A stretch of DNA of 48,063 nt from Candidatus Palauibacter soopunensis (GCF_947581735.1 NZ_CANPVT010000019.1:1-48063); one strand, 5' to 3'; shown: positions 24,255-33,104, counted from the stretch's first letter. Notes: generated by a model not told the origin, from the sequence alone. Made by a program: numbers and translations.

Positions 24255-26048
24255 CTAGGATCCGTCGCCCCCGGGCGCGCTCCGGTCGATCCACTCGTCG
24301 ACCTGGCGCTCGAGCACGACCATGGGCACGGATCCGTTCCGCAGTACGACATCGTGGAAGCGGCGGATGTCGAAATCGTCTCCGAGCGCATCCTCCGCCC
24401 GGGCCCGCAGTTCGAGCAGTTTGCGCTTCCCCATCTGGTAGGCGAGCGCCTGCCCCGGCAGGTCCGTGGAATAGCGCAGCGACTCCGTCGCGATCTGGGT
24501 CTCCGATTCGAGCGTGTTCTCGCGCATGAACCGGCGCGCCTCCTCTCTCGTCCAGTCGAAGTAGTTCATCCCCGGATCCACCACGAGCCGGGTCGCGAGG
24601 AAGCTCTCCAGGATATAGAAGCCGTACTCGCTGTGCAGGTCCTCGTATACGCCCGCCTCGAACCCCAGAAACGACGCGTAGGAGCCCCAGCCCTCCGTGT
24701 AGGCCGTGTACGAGGTGTTTCGCCGATAGTCCGGCAGCGTCTCGCTCTCGCGCTGGCCCGCGATCTGGAAGTGGTGGCCGGAGATCAGCTCGTGGAGCGC
24801 GATCGACGCGAGCCCGAGCCAACTCCGCTGATCCAGGTTCGAGCCGTTGTAGTAGTAGATGCCGGTCGGTTCGGCCGCCGTGGGCGCGGAGTAGTAGCCG
24901 TACGTCATCGCCGGCTCGAGTTCGGGCGCCAGGCGCCGCGCATCCCACGGGGCTTCGGGGACGCCGAGGAAGTAGTCGTCGATGCGCTCGAGCATCCGGG
25001 TGGACGCGGCCAGCAGCCGCTCGCGCACCTCTTCGTGGGACGTCGGGAAGTAGCGCGGGTCCGTCTTCAGGTGCTCGTGGAATTCCTCCGCGCTCCCCTC
25101 CCAGCCGAGGCGGTCGCGGATCTCCGCCATGCGCGCGCGAAACTCGGCGAGGAGTTCGTACCCGGCCGCCTGCACTTCCTCCGGCGAGACGTCCATCGTC
25201 GTGTGGAGGCGGGTCAGGTAGAGGTAGTACTCGCGACCCTCCGGATACTGCGAGAGGCCGACCCCGGCCGGGGCGCGCGCCGCGTACGGTCCCTCGAGGA
25301 AGGCGGCGAGTTCCTCGAGCGCCGGGTTGATGGAATCGCGGACGACCTCGCCGATGCGGGCCCTCGCTTCCGCCAGGCGGCCGGGGTCCAACCCGGAGGC
25401 GCGATCCGCGGGAAGCGCGAAGGGGCCGCCCTCCGCTTCCCCCGCCGTGGCCCGCACGAGTTGGACGACCGGCGCGAGGTTCTGGCTCGACACGATGAAG
25501 TCGCGCTCGAACTGCCCCCGCACGTAGTCCTCGAGGCCGCGCACGTGGGACGGCACCTGCTCCACCAGCGCCACGAACCGGTCGAGGTCCTCCTCATCCT
25601 CGAGCGGGAGGAGCGGGAAGATCTGGCTGTACCCGCGGAGAACGCTCGAGTACGGCGTCAGGACGCTCCGGAGCCAGAAGTACCGGTGCCCCTCGACGGC
25701 CATCTCCGCCTGCCAGACCAGGGTCTCCAGCGTGACGCGCTCATCGGGCGACAGCGCCCCCGCGTCGATGGCGAGGGCGCGCTCGAGTTGCCGCTGGAAG
25801 AACGCGGCCCGTTCCTCCGCCGCCTCGTAGCCGAGTTGGGGGAGCCGCTCCACGTCCAGCCCCTCCCGCAGGCGGATCATGGGGTTCGTCTCCAGATCCC
25901 GGACCCACGCCGAGTCGAGCAGCGCCGCCAGTTGCGCCGAGGCACCCGCGGACCGGCCCTCTCCCCCGCGCTCGTCGACGGGGGCACCGCAAGAGACCGT
26001 CCAAATGATCAGGAAGGTCGAGACGATGAGTGGGGGCCGGACTCTCAT
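24255..26048 (-). CDS. DUF885 family exported lipoprotein, probable zinc hydrolase
   Basis: The 597-residue product starts at ATG 26048, overlapping the upstream stop (ATGA). The N-terminus is a lipoprotein signal (STFLIIWTVSC, Cys20). The DUF885 hallmarks lie in the second half: PGIYYYNGSN-like context (TGIYYYNGSNLDQR), ALHELISGHHFQIAGQRE with an HExxxGHH metal-like motif, then SYTAYTEGWGSYASFLG and WTREEARRFM. Many DUF885 proteins are annotated as uncharacterised or peptidase-like zinc enzymes. Length fits the family (550-620). Probable location is the outer membrane or periplasm. Confidence 0.88.
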   Translation of the reverse strand: MRVRPPLIVSTFLIIWTVSCGAPVDERGGEGRSAGASAQLAALLDSAWVRDLETNPMIRLREGLDVERLPQLGYEAAEERAAFFQRQLERALAIDAGALSPDERVTLETLVWQAEMAVEGHRYFWLRSVLTPYSSVLRGYSQIFPLLPLEDEEDLDRFVALVEQVPSHVRGLEDYVRGQFERDFIVSSQNLAPVVQLVRATAGEAEGGPFALPADRASGLDPGRLAEARARIGEVVRDSINPALEELAAFLEGPYAARAPAGVGLSQYPEGREYYLYLTRLHTTMDVSPEEVQAAGYELLAEFRARMAEIRDRLGWEGSAEEFHEHLKTDPRYFPTSHEEVRERLLAASTRMLERIDDYFLGVPEAPWDARRLAPELEPAMTYGYYSAPTAAEPTGIYYYNGSNLDQRSWLGLASIALHELISGHHFQIAGQRESETLPDYRRNTSYTAYTEGWGSYASFLGFEAGVYEDLHSEYGFYILESFLATRLVVDPGMNYFDWTREEARRFMRENTLESETQIATESLRYSTDLPGQALAYQMGKRKLLELRARAEDALGDDFDIRRFHDVVLRNGSVPMVVLERQVDEWIDRSAPGGDGS

Positions 26049-26704
26049 CGAACCCGATCCTCCCTGACCAGCGCCGTGCTGTCCGTCTCCCCCTCCGGCT
26101 CCTCCTCGCGGGGGCCGAAGCGGACGAGGAGTCCGCCGATGGCCGAGGTGAGGATCCAGCAGAGCACGGACAACAGGAACCCCTCAACCTCGAACGCGGC
26201 CGAGAGGATCAGTGTCGACACGAACCAGAGGGTGAAGTTCTGGAGCTGAAAGTCGAGCTGGCTGCCGCGCTTCATGGCCTGCATGGCGCGCAGCATGAGG
26301 TAGATCATCGTGGCGCCGGATGCCGCGATGGCGCCCCCGAGCGAGCTCGCAAAGATGAACCCGAAGGCCGCGCCGACGGCCCCGCCCGCGATGATGCGTC
26401 CGGGAGAGGGGGAGGCCGGGTGTCCGGCGCTCGCCCCGGGGACCGCCGGAGTTTGCGGTGCGGGAACGGGCACCGGCACCTCTCCCGCTATCAGTTCCGC
26501 GATCGCGGTTCTCGTCGCGCGCGGGTCGATCCCCGCCTCGCCGGCGATGCGCTCCAACTCTTCGACGGTCATCGAATCGCCGCGGGCGTCGATTTCGGCG
26601 GCCCGCTTCAGGATCTGCGAGACCTGGGCGGCGGTGAGCGTCGCGGGAGGGTGGTTGTGGGCGGGCGGTTTGCCTGAGGCGGACGGCTCGGTCATGTCGC
26701 TCAT
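26045..26704 (-). CDS. Membrane protein with N-terminal helical regulatory-like domain
   Basis: ATG 26704 overlaps the upstream lyase stop (ATGA) and gives 219 residues. Residues about 20-75 form a helical segment (LTAAQVSQILKRAAEIDARG, then VEELERIAGEAGIDPRATRT) that resembles small N-terminal sensor modules. A Pro-rich linker follows (PVPVPAPQTPAVPG). The second half holds about four hydrophobic helices, the first Gly/Ala-rich (IIAGGAVGAAFGFIFASSL), with an acidic cytosolic tail. I do not recognise the family. It is coupled on both sides by ATGA overlaps to the lyase and the DUF885 genes. Confidence 0.65.
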   Translation of the reverse strand: MSDMTEPSASGKPPAHNHPPATLTAAQVSQILKRAAEIDARGDSMTVEELERIAGEAGIDPRATRTAIAELIAGEVPVPVPAPQTPAVPGASAGHPASPSPGRIIAGGAVGAAFGFIFASSLGGAIAASGATMIYLMLRAMQAMKRGSQLDFQLQNFTLWFVSTLILSAAFEVEGFLLSVLCWILTSAIGGLLVRFGPREEEPEGETDSTALVREDRVR

Positions 26705-27651
26705 GGCACGTCGCCCGCGAGAATGGTGGCCAGGCTGGACGGATCCAGATTCCCTCCTGACACGACGCAGACAATCTTGTCCCCCTTCACCGCGCCCGAC
26801 AGGGCGGCCGCGACGGAGGAGGCGCCCGCCCCCTCGGCGACCACGCGGTTGCGGGTGGCGAGCAATCGGATCGCCTCCGCGGTGTCTTCGAGCGTGATCT
26901 CGACGGAGCCGGCGAGGAGATCCCGCGCCAGTTCCCACATTGCGGGTTCCACGTGCGGGCCCCCGATACCGTCGACGAACGAGGGCGTGTAGGAGATCGA
27001 GACGGCCCGGCCCGCGCGCAGCGACTCCGCGAGCGGGGCCTGACCCGCGACCTCGGACGCGAAGACGGGAACGTGCGGCGCGACGGCCCGCACGCCGGCG
27101 GCGATCCCGCACGCGAGTCCGCCTCCCCCGAAGGGGACGACGACCGCGTCCACGTCGGGGAGGTCCTCGATCAGTTCGAGCGCGATGGTTCCGTTCCCCG
27201 CCATCACGTCGCGGTCCATGAAGGCGTGGACGAAACGTCCGCCCATCCCGTCGAAGCGCTGCGTGCGGAACACCTCGAACCAGGAGGCGACGGAGGTCTT
27301 GACGGCGGTCGCGCCGAGCCGGGCGATCGCGTCCAGCTTGAGCCGCGGCGCCGTCTCCGGGACGACGACCGAGCACGGGACGCCGAGGCGCCGCGCGTTC
27401 CAGGCGACGCCCTGCGCCATGTTGCCCGCGCTCGCCGTCCATACTCCCGCCGCCAGCTCCGCGGGCGGGATCAGGCCGATCGCGTTCGCGGAACCCCGGA
27501 TCTTGAACGAGCCGATCGGCTGCAGGTTTTCGAGCTTGAGCCAGATCTCCGGTCCCTCGTCGACGCCGAGGCGGACGAGCGGCGAGCGGAGCGCCGCCGC
27601 GTAGACCCGGTCCCGCGCCGCCTCGATCTCCGGCAGGCCGGGAGGCTTCAC
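26701..27651 (-). CDS. PLP-dependent threonine ammonia-lyase / serine racemase-like enzyme
   Basis: The 316-residue product belongs to the fold-type II PLP family. KLENLQPIGSFKIRG holds the PLP lysine (Lys50), SAGNMAQGVAWNARRLG binds the substrate carboxylate, and VPFGGGGLACGIA is the phosphate-gripping glycine loop. There is no C-terminal ACT regulatory domain, so it is the short catabolic or biodegradative form rather than IlvA. Possible reactions are threonine to 2-oxobutyrate, serine to pyruvate, or racemisation. GTG 27651 overlaps the upstream gamma-lyase stop (GTGA), so both amino-acid enzymes are co-translated. Confidence 0.9.
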   Translation of the reverse strand: MKPPGLPEIEAARDRVYAAALRSPLVRLGVDEGPEIWLKLENLQPIGSFKIRGSANAIGLIPPAELAAGVWTASAGNMAQGVAWNARRLGVPCSVVVPETAPRLKLDAIARLGATAVKTSVASWFEVFRTQRFDGMGGRFVHAFMDRDVMAGNGTIALELIEDLPDVDAVVVPFGGGGLACGIAAGVRAVAPHVPVFASEVAGQAPLAESLRAGRAVSISYTPSFVDGIGGPHVEPAMWELARDLLAGSVEITLEDTAEAIRLLATRNRVVAEGAGASSVAAALSGAVKGDKIVCVVSGGNLDPSSLATILAGDVP

Positions 27652-28850
27652 GCGGTGAGGCCCGCGACCGCCCGCGGCAGGTTCGCCAGCGCCCGGTCGA
27701 GGTCGGCCGCGAGATCCTCCGTCGCTTCCAGTCCGGTGGAGAAGCGGATGAGGGCGTCCCGGATGCCCGCCTTCGCCCGCTCCTCGGCGGACATGCCCGC
27801 GTGGACGGCCGCTGCGGGCCGCACGACCAGCGACTCCGGGCCCCCGAGGCTGGCCGCGACCATCGGGATCTCCAGCGCGGAGATGAAGGCATCGGCCGCG
27901 TCGACGCCGCCCTCGAGCTCGAATGACAGCATCCCTCCGAAGCCGTCGAACAGGCGCGCCGCCCGCTCGTGCTGGGCGTGGCTCGTCAGTCCCGGATAGT
28001 GCACGACGGACACGGCCGGGTGCGCCTCGAGCCGCGCCGCCAGCCGCCCGGCCGACGCGTTCTGTTCGCGGACGCGCACGCTCAATGTCTTCAGCCCGCG
28101 CTCGAGCAGGAACGCCGCGTGTGGGTCGAGGGATCCGCCGAGATGGTCCTGCATCACCTTCACGCGGCGCACGAGGTCCGCCGGCCCGGCCACGCTCCCG
28201 GCCACGATGTCGCTGTGGCCGTTCATGTACTTCGTGCAGCTCTCGAGGACGAGATCGAAGCCGATTTCCGCCGGCCTGAAGTTGATGGGGCTCGCGAACG
28301 TGTTGTCGATCAGGGTCAGGAGCCCGTGCTCGCGCGCGAACGCCACGACGGCCTCCAGATCCGCAACCTGCACGAGCGGATTCGTGAGGGTCTCCACGTA
28401 CATGGCGCGCGTGGTCGGCGTCAGCGAGGCCGCCCAGCTCGACGGATCCTGAGGGTCGATTACCGTGTGCCCGATCCGGAACCGCGGCAGGTCCTGCTGC
28501 AGGAAGGCGGCCGTGCCGCCGTACAGGGTGTCCTGCACGAGCACATGGTCGCCGGCGGACAGCAGCGTGAGCAGTGACCCCGAGATCGCCGCCATCCCGC
28601 TGCCGAGGACGAGGGCCGCTTCCGTCGCCTCCAGCGCCGCAATGCGCTCCCCGAGCACGCGATGGTTCGGCGTCGTGCTGAGCCGGATGTACCCGATGTC
28701 GTGGTAGTCCTCGCCGTGAAGCTCGTAGTTCGCCGTCTGGTAGATCGGCGTGACGACGGCCCCCTCGGGCCTCGGCTCCTGCTCGCCTGCGTGCACGGCG
28801 TCGGTGGACGCCGCCCTTCCCGTTCCCGCTGTTCTCGCCGTTCCCATCAT
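27648..28850 (-). CDS. Cys/Met metabolism PLP enzyme (cystathionine gamma-synthase/lyase type)
   Basis: The 400-residue product is a fold-type I PLP enzyme of the trans-sulfuration family. VLGSGMAAISG, DNTFASPINF and ESCTKYMNGHSD (PLP Lys207) are diagnostic, with the family phosphate loop SGMAA. The DTLYGGT segment and GLKTLSVRVREQN are also standard. Cystathionine gamma-lyase, gamma-synthase and methionine gamma-lyase share these motifs and cannot be separated by eye. ATG 28850 and a second ATG at 28847 are both possible starts. It heads the run down to the GGCT-like gene. Confidence 0.92.
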   Translation of the reverse strand: MMGTARTAGTGRAASTDAVHAGEQEPRPEGAVVTPIYQTANYELHGEDYHDIGYIRLSTTPNHRVLGERIAALEATEAALVLGSGMAAISGSLLTLLSAGDHVLVQDTLYGGTAAFLQQDLPRFRIGHTVIDPQDPSSWAASLTPTTRAMYVETLTNPLVQVADLEAVVAFAREHGLLTLIDNTFASPINFRPAEIGFDLVLESCTKYMNGHSDIVAGSVAGPADLVRRVKVMQDHLGGSLDPHAAFLLERGLKTLSVRVREQNASAGRLAARLEAHPAVSVVHYPGLTSHAQHERAARLFDGFGGMLSFELEGGVDAADAFISALEIPMVAASLGGPESLVVRPAAAVHAGMSAEERAKAGIRDALIRFSTGLEATEDLAADLDRALANLPRAVAGLTA

Positions 28851-28904
28851 TCGTCCGTATCTCCTGGAGTTATCCGAGGGCCGGAAGCGCTTTGGACCGG
28901 GGCG

Positions 28905-29384
28905 TCAGTCCCACATGACGCGGTGGATACGCCACCCGGTTTCGAGCCGCTTCCACACCTCGAGAAATTTTCCGCCGAGTTCGACATCGTCGGGGCCGCG
29001 CACCCGGTACATCCCGTTCGCGAACGCCAGGTCGCCGTCCACTTCGATGTCCTCGATCGTGAACCGGGCCTCGCGCAGCGGAACGGAACCGGCGAGTGCG
29101 CGAACGATGGCTTCGTGCCCCCGAACCGCCGGCTCTCCGGACGGCAGTCGCACCGCGTCCGGGGTGAAGACGTCGGCGACGGCGTCGCCCGGCGCTCCCG
29201 CGATCAGCGAAGCTTCCCAACGCCGCGTGACGCGTTCGATCTCCGCTCGCACCGCCTCGACGGCGACCGCCCCTCCGGTCTCTCCCGCCTCCGGCGTCCG
29301 GCCTCCACACGCCGCAGCCGCCACCAGGCCGCCCGCCGCAAGGATGAACCGGAACGTTCCGCTTGCGGGCCGTGTTCTCTTCAT
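28905..29384 (-). CDS. SnoaL/DUF4440-like lipoprotein (NTF2 fold)
   Basis: The 159-residue product has a lipoprotein signal (FILAAGGLVAAAAC, Cys26) with an acidic, Glu-rich lead to the mature domain. The rest has the cone-shaped NTF2 pattern: a long first helix (VRAEIERVTRRWEASLIAG), DVFTPDAVRLPSGEPAVRG, EAIVRALAG and the sheet DLAFANGMYRVRG ending in WRIHRVMWD. DUF4440/SnoaL-like proteins bind or act on small ligands; no catalytic residues are assignable. It diverges from the DUF2911 gene. Confidence 0.85.
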   Translation of the reverse strand: MKRTRPASGTFRFILAAGGLVAAAACGGRTPEAGETGGAVAVEAVRAEIERVTRRWEASLIAGAPGDAVADVFTPDAVRLPSGEPAVRGHEAIVRALAGSVPLREARFTIEDIEVDGDLAFANGMYRVRGPDDVELGGKFLEVWKRLETGWRIHRVMWD

Positions 29385-29486
29385 GGGTCGATATTGTATC
29401 GGAGCCCGCGTGCCGCGGCGACGCGCCCGGCTTTCGGGTTCGCGCGCGCCACCATAGGATGCCCGTCGCTGTTGAGAATTGTTCGC

Positions 29487-29506
29487 GCATCGCCGGCCGG
29501 CGATGC
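29487..29506. promoter_or_regulatory. Perfect 20-base palindrome between divergent genes
   Basis: The half-site GCATCGCCGG is followed immediately by its exact reverse complement CCGGCGATGC. It lies 28 bases before the DUF2911 start and about 100 bases before the SnoaL-like gene. A dyad with no spacer in a divergent promoter region could be an operator for a dimeric regulator or a hairpin in the DUF2911 leader. CCGGCCGG-type centres are frequent in this GC-rich genome, so function is not proven. Confidence 0.5.
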
Positions 29507-29533
29507 CGCGCTTGAACCTGCTTGGAGGTACGA

Positions 29534-30166
29534 ATGAAGAAGATGTTCCGCGCCATCCCCTGCCTTGCCCTCGCCCTCGGCGTTGCCCTTGCCTTCGCCA
29601 CGGCCGCGGAGGCCCAGGACCGGCGCATGAGCCCGCGCGGAGAGGCCGCCACCCAGGTCGGAGGCTCGTTCAACGAGGAAGGCGGCTACGAGGGCGGCTC
29701 CTGGGTCGTCGTGACGTACGGCCGCCCCATCCTGCGCGGCCGCGACCTGTTCGGCTCGGGCGCCGAGTATGGCCAGCAGTTCCTGCGCGGGGCGCCGCTG
29801 TGGCGCGTCGGCGCCGACCAGTCCACCCGTTTCATGACCGAGGTGGACCTCATGTTCGGCGGCGAGCGCCTGCCGGCCGGCGAGTACAGCGTGTTCGCGG
29901 AACTCACCGAGGCCGAGTGGACGCTGATCTTCTCGAACTGGGGCGCGAAGGACAATTTCCGTGAGGAGAACCCGGACGCGCTCTGGGGGTCCTACGGCTA
30001 CACGCCGGATCGCGATGTGCTGCGCACGACCATGGCTGTGGACGCGATCATGATGTCGGCCGACCAGCTCACGATCTCGTTCATGAACATGACGCAGGAA
30101 GGCGGCGTGTTCACGATCTGGTGGGACGATCAGGTCGCGACCGTCCCCTTCGAGGTCGCCCGCTGA
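29534..30166 (+). CDS. DUF2911 family exported protein
   Basis: ATG 29534 follows a GGAGG box by five bases and opens a signal peptide (LALALGVALAFATAAEAQ), giving 210 residues. The mature part has the DUF2911 pattern VTYGRPILRGRDLFG, LWRVGADQSTRF and RLPAGEYSVFAEL, with WTLIFSNWGAKDNF. These proteins are beta-rich, common in Bacteroidota and Gemmatimonadota, and have no assigned function. A TTG upstream (29522) is in frame but the box fits ATG. Confidence 0.9.
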   Translation: MKKMFRAIPCLALALGVALAFATAAEAQDRRMSPRGEAATQVGGSFNEEGGYEGGSWVVVTYGRPILRGRDLFGSGAEYGQQFLRGAPLWRVGADQSTRFMTEVDLMFGGERLPAGEYSVFAELTEAEWTLIFSNWGAKDNFREENPDALWGSYGYTPDRDVLRTTMAVDAIMMSADQLTISFMNMTQEGGVFTIWWDDQVATVPFEVAR

Positions 30167-30180
30167 CCACTCCTTGAGAC

Positions 30181-30234
30181 CCGGAGATTGTTGAATATCG
30201 GACGCCTGGAGTTCGATATTCAACAGTCCTCCGG
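30181..30234. terminator. Long hairpin between convergent genes; bidirectional terminator or protein-binding dyad
   Basis: Arms TGTTGAATATCG (30189-30200) and CGATATTCAACA (30214-30225) are perfect complements around a 13-base loop. Outer CCGGAG (30181-30186) and CTCCGG (30229-30234) extend the stem to about 20 pairs, with one bulged base and one G-U pair. The inner arms are AT-rich in a GC-rich genome. No U-tract follows on either strand, so it is not a textbook intrinsic terminator. Position between the 3' ends of the DUF2911 and S9 peptidase genes favours a transcript-ending or transcript-stabilising role. Confidence 0.6.
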
Positions 30235-30257
30235 TCAGAACCCTCCGCTATCTCGAT

Positions 30258-32357
30258 TCAAGACGTTGTCGCGGCATAGCGGCGGAACCACTCCAGGGTC
30301 GACAGCATCTTTCCGATGTGATGGCTCGGGCGGCGGCGGATGCCGTGCGGCTCGCCGGGGAAGCGTACGAGCGACGTCTCCACCCCGAGCAGCTTCAGCG
30401 CCTTGAAGTACTGCTCGGACTCGGACATCGGCGTGCGCCAGTCCTCCTCGCCCGTCACGATCCGCGTCGGCGTCGTCACGTTTTCCACCACGCTCAGGAG
30501 CGAGCGCGACTCGTAGTGCTCCACGTGGTCCCACGGGAAGCCGGGGAACCAGTAGTTGACGCCGTAGGCGGCCATGTCGGCCGTGAGCACGAAGCTGTAC
30601 CAGTTGATGACGGGATACCACGAGACCGCGGCGCGGAAGCGGTCCGTCCGGCCCACGAGCCAGGCCGTGAGGACGCCGCCTCCGCTCCCACCCACGACGT
30701 AGAGCTGCTCTTCGTCCACATACCCTTCGTCGATGACCGCGTCGACGCCGGACATGAGGTCGTAGAAGTCGTCGCCGGGGTAGGCGTGGTGGATCAGGTT
30801 CCCGAACTCCTCGCCGTAGCTCGTGCTCCCGCGCGGGTTCGTGTAGAGGACGACGTAGCCCTGCGCCGCCATGAGCTGCTTCTCGAGGTCGAAGCGGACC
30901 CCGTAGTTCGAGAACGGGCCGCCGTGGATCTCGAGGATGAGCGGATACCGCCGCGACGGATCGAAGCCCGGCGGTTTGATGATCCAGCCCTGGATCGGCC
31001 GCCCATCGTGCGAGGACTCGTACCAGATCTCCTCGACCTCGCCGATCTCCCGCTTGGCCATCAGGTCGTCGTTGATGCCCGTGAGCACGCGGACATCGCT
31101 TCCGGGGCGACCTGTTGCGACTTCGGAGATCACGGCGGGCGTCGTGTAGTTCATCGCGAAGCTGCCGTCGTCGGCCACGGAGTACGTCGCTCCGGCATAG
31201 GCGCGGCCGACCCCGCCGACGTTGTCGGTCAGCACCCGGTGGCCGCTCCCGTCGTCGTCGAGGCGGAAGAGAGCGAGCTTCGTCATCCCCTCGTCGTCGT
31301 ACAGCGCGTACAGGCCGGACCCGTCGGGCGTCCACGTGGCCCCGTACACCTCGCGGTCGAGTCCGTCGGAGAGGGAACGCGGGTCGCTCCCGTCCCGGTT
31401 CATCACGTAGAGCCGTGTGAGCTGGTAGCCCTGGAAGCGGTCGTCCATGCCGAAGTAGGCGATGTGGCGGCCATCCGGTGAGACGATCGGCCCGTCATCC
31501 GGGCCCCGGCGATCCGTGAGCTGCGTGGTCGTGCCGTCGGCGACGGAGACCTCGAACACCTCCGTATCCGCCACGAAGACGCTCTCCGTGTCCCCGCCCC
31601 GCGGGTCGCGTGACATGACGAGGCCCGTGCCGTCGGGCGTCCAGGAGAAGTGCGTCCCGCCGATCCCGTTGCCGGCCCAGTGGTTGTCGCCGCTCGTGAT
31701 CTGGCGGGCCGTCCCCCCTTCGGACGGAACCACGAAGACGTGCACGAACCCGTGCGGGAGATCGCCCAACTGGTCGAAGCGATACACGAGTCGCTCGACG
31801 ACCTGAGCGGGTTCGGCCCACTCCGCGCCTTCCGGCGGCGTCGGCATCCCCCCGATCGTCGGCGCCGGCTTCGGCACCAGCTTCCCGAACGCGATCTGGG
31901 TCCCGTCCGGCGACCACTCGAAGGACCGGGGCGGCTCGGTCACGTTCGTGATGACCGACGTCTCGCCCGAATCCATCCAGCGGACGTGAATCTGCGCGCT
32001 GCCGCTGCGGTTCGAGACGAAGGCGAGCCGCGTTCCGTCGGGCGACCAGCGGGGCGAACTGTCCGAGAAGTCCCCCGAGGTGAGCGGCCGGTGGCCCGAC
32101 CCGTCGGAGCCTACGGTCCAGAGGTTCGAGAAGCGGCCGTCCGTCATGATGTCGGCGCGCTGGCGGACGTAGACGATCCGGCGGCCGTCGGGCGAGATCT
32201 GCGGGTCGCCCGCGATCTCGACCTCGAAGATGTCCTCCATGCGAAGCGGGCCGGATTCGGCCCCCGCCTGCGCAACCGCCGGCGCGGCGACGCACAGAAG
32301 GGCTGTGGCGGCAAGAAACGAAAGGGAGATTCGGGCACTGCGGAACGGGGCGATCAT
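30258..32357 (-). CDS. S9 family prolyl-oligopeptidase/acylaminoacyl-peptidase, exported
   Basis: I chose ATG 32357, which opens a signal peptide (LSFLAATALLCVAAPAVAQ) and gives 699 residues. The N-terminal beta-propeller of WD40/TolB type shows repeated phrases: GDPQISPDGRRIVYV, SPRWSPDGTRLAFVSNRSG and SFEWSPDGTQIAFG. The C-terminal alpha/beta hydrolase domain carries the nucleophile in GGSGGG (Ser558), the acid in TGEEDWRTP and the base in GEPHGIRRRPSHH. The triad is complete. Such enzymes cleave short peptides, often after Pro or other residues, in the periplasm. It is divergent from the small lipoprotein gene and stands alone. Confidence 0.95.
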   Translation of the reverse strand: MIAPFRSARISLSFLAATALLCVAAPAVAQAGAESGPLRMEDIFEVEIAGDPQISPDGRRIVYVRQRADIMTDGRFSNLWTVGSDGSGHRPLTSGDFSDSSPRWSPDGTRLAFVSNRSGSAQIHVRWMDSGETSVITNVTEPPRSFEWSPDGTQIAFGKLVPKPAPTIGGMPTPPEGAEWAEPAQVVERLVYRFDQLGDLPHGFVHVFVVPSEGGTARQITSGDNHWAGNGIGGTHFSWTPDGTGLVMSRDPRGGDTESVFVADTEVFEVSVADGTTTQLTDRRGPDDGPIVSPDGRHIAYFGMDDRFQGYQLTRLYVMNRDGSDPRSLSDGLDREVYGATWTPDGSGLYALYDDEGMTKLALFRLDDDGSGHRVLTDNVGGVGRAYAGATYSVADDGSFAMNYTTPAVISEVATGRPGSDVRVLTGINDDLMAKREIGEVEEIWYESSHDGRPIQGWIIKPPGFDPSRRYPLILEIHGGPFSNYGVRFDLEKQLMAAQGYVVLYTNPRGSTSYGEEFGNLIHHAYPGDDFYDLMSGVDAVIDEGYVDEEQLYVVGGSGGGVLTAWLVGRTDRFRAAVSWYPVINWYSFVLTADMAAYGVNYWFPGFPWDHVEHYESRSLLSVVENVTTPTRIVTGEEDWRTPMSESEQYFKALKLLGVETSLVRFPGEPHGIRRRPSHHIGKMLSTLEWFRRYAATTS

Positions 32358-32527
32358 CGGACGCTCTCCGTGGCTGGGACGCGGGCTGCGCTGACACCTT
32401 CGGATCATAGACACGAAGGGGTGGAGCGGAACAGCAGTCACCCGACCGCAGAATGTGACCGGACAGCGGTTCGCGCCGTCTTTCGAGGTAGGCCTGGTGG
32501 ATCTCACTCCATGCAGGACCTTGCATG

Positions 32528-32535
32528 AAAAGGAG
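32528..32535 (+). promoter_or_regulatory. Strong ribosome binding site that selects GTG 32543
   Basis: AAAAGGAG lies seven bases before GTG 32543. An in-frame ATG at 32525 would bury this box inside the coding region, so the GTG is the better start of the small lipoprotein gene. It yields a signal peptide of normal length. Confidence 0.65.
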
Positions 32536-32542
32536 AAACGCC

Positions 32543-33034
32543 GTGTACGTGATCACCCGTCGACACTGGTGTATCGGCATCGTGCTTCTCGGTCTGGCCG
32601 CATGCGGTGACGACAGCGATGGCGTCACTCCAGTGGATCCGGACCAACCATCGATTTCGGGTACGTGGAACGCGGTGCTTCCGGCAGGACGGCTGACGCT
32701 CGAGCTGCGCGAGGGCCCCCCCGGGGTCGTGACCGGCAGTTACAGCATGCCGGTCAACATCGGATTTGCCGTATCGGGTCCGATAGGGAGTGGCGATCAC
32801 CGCCATCCCGACGTGCTCCTTCGCTGGTCGGCCCGACTCCCGGAGGCTTCCGGCGTCGATCTCGTTTCGGAGTGCACGATTGAAGGAACCGCAGGGGCCA
32901 ACGGGATCTGGATCACAGGGCAGATCGTCTGCACCGAAGCTGAAGCGGTGCTGGAATCGCAACGCGGGCCGGTCACCGTCATCATCGGAGGCATCAACGC
33001 GCCGATCACGCTGAGCCGCCTTCGAATAAGCTGA
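32543..33034 (+). CDS. Small lipoprotein of unknown function
   Basis: From GTG 32543 the product has 163 residues and a compact lipoprotein signal: RRHW, then IGIVLLGLAAC with Cys21. An upstream ATG (32525) adds six residues. The mature part is a beta-rich sheet of about 120 residues (ISGTWNAVLPAGRLTLELRE, GVVTGSYSM, GIWITGQIVC, GGINAPITLSRLRIS). The SGTW opening followed by alternating strands recalls lipocalin-like sandwich proteins that are common but uncharacterised. Two cysteines (in SECTIE and IVCTE) could form a disulfide. It ends next to a strong bidirectional terminator. Confidence 0.75.
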   Translation: MYVITRRHWCIGIVLLGLAACGDDSDGVTPVDPDQPSISGTWNAVLPAGRLTLELREGPPGVVTGSYSMPVNIGFAVSGPIGSGDHRHPDVLLRWSARLPEASGVDLVSECTIEGTAGANGIWITGQIVCTEAEAVLESQRGPVTVIIGGINAPITLSRLRIS

Positions 33035-33069
33035 AAAAGAAAGGGCCGCCCGTCGCCGGGCGGCCCTTT
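33034..33069. terminator. Bidirectional intrinsic terminator between the small lipoprotein and cspA
   Basis: GGGCCGCCCG (33043-33052) and CGGGCGGCCC (33057-33066) form a ten-base perfect stem with a TCGC loop. On the + strand TTT follows. On the minus strand the flank AAAAAGAAA (33034-33042) becomes TTTCTTTTT, an excellent U-tract for cspA. Both convergent genes end here. Confidence 0.9.
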
Positions 33070-33104
33070 CCGAACTCACCGTTCGCCTGATGGCGGTCGG
33101 CAAA

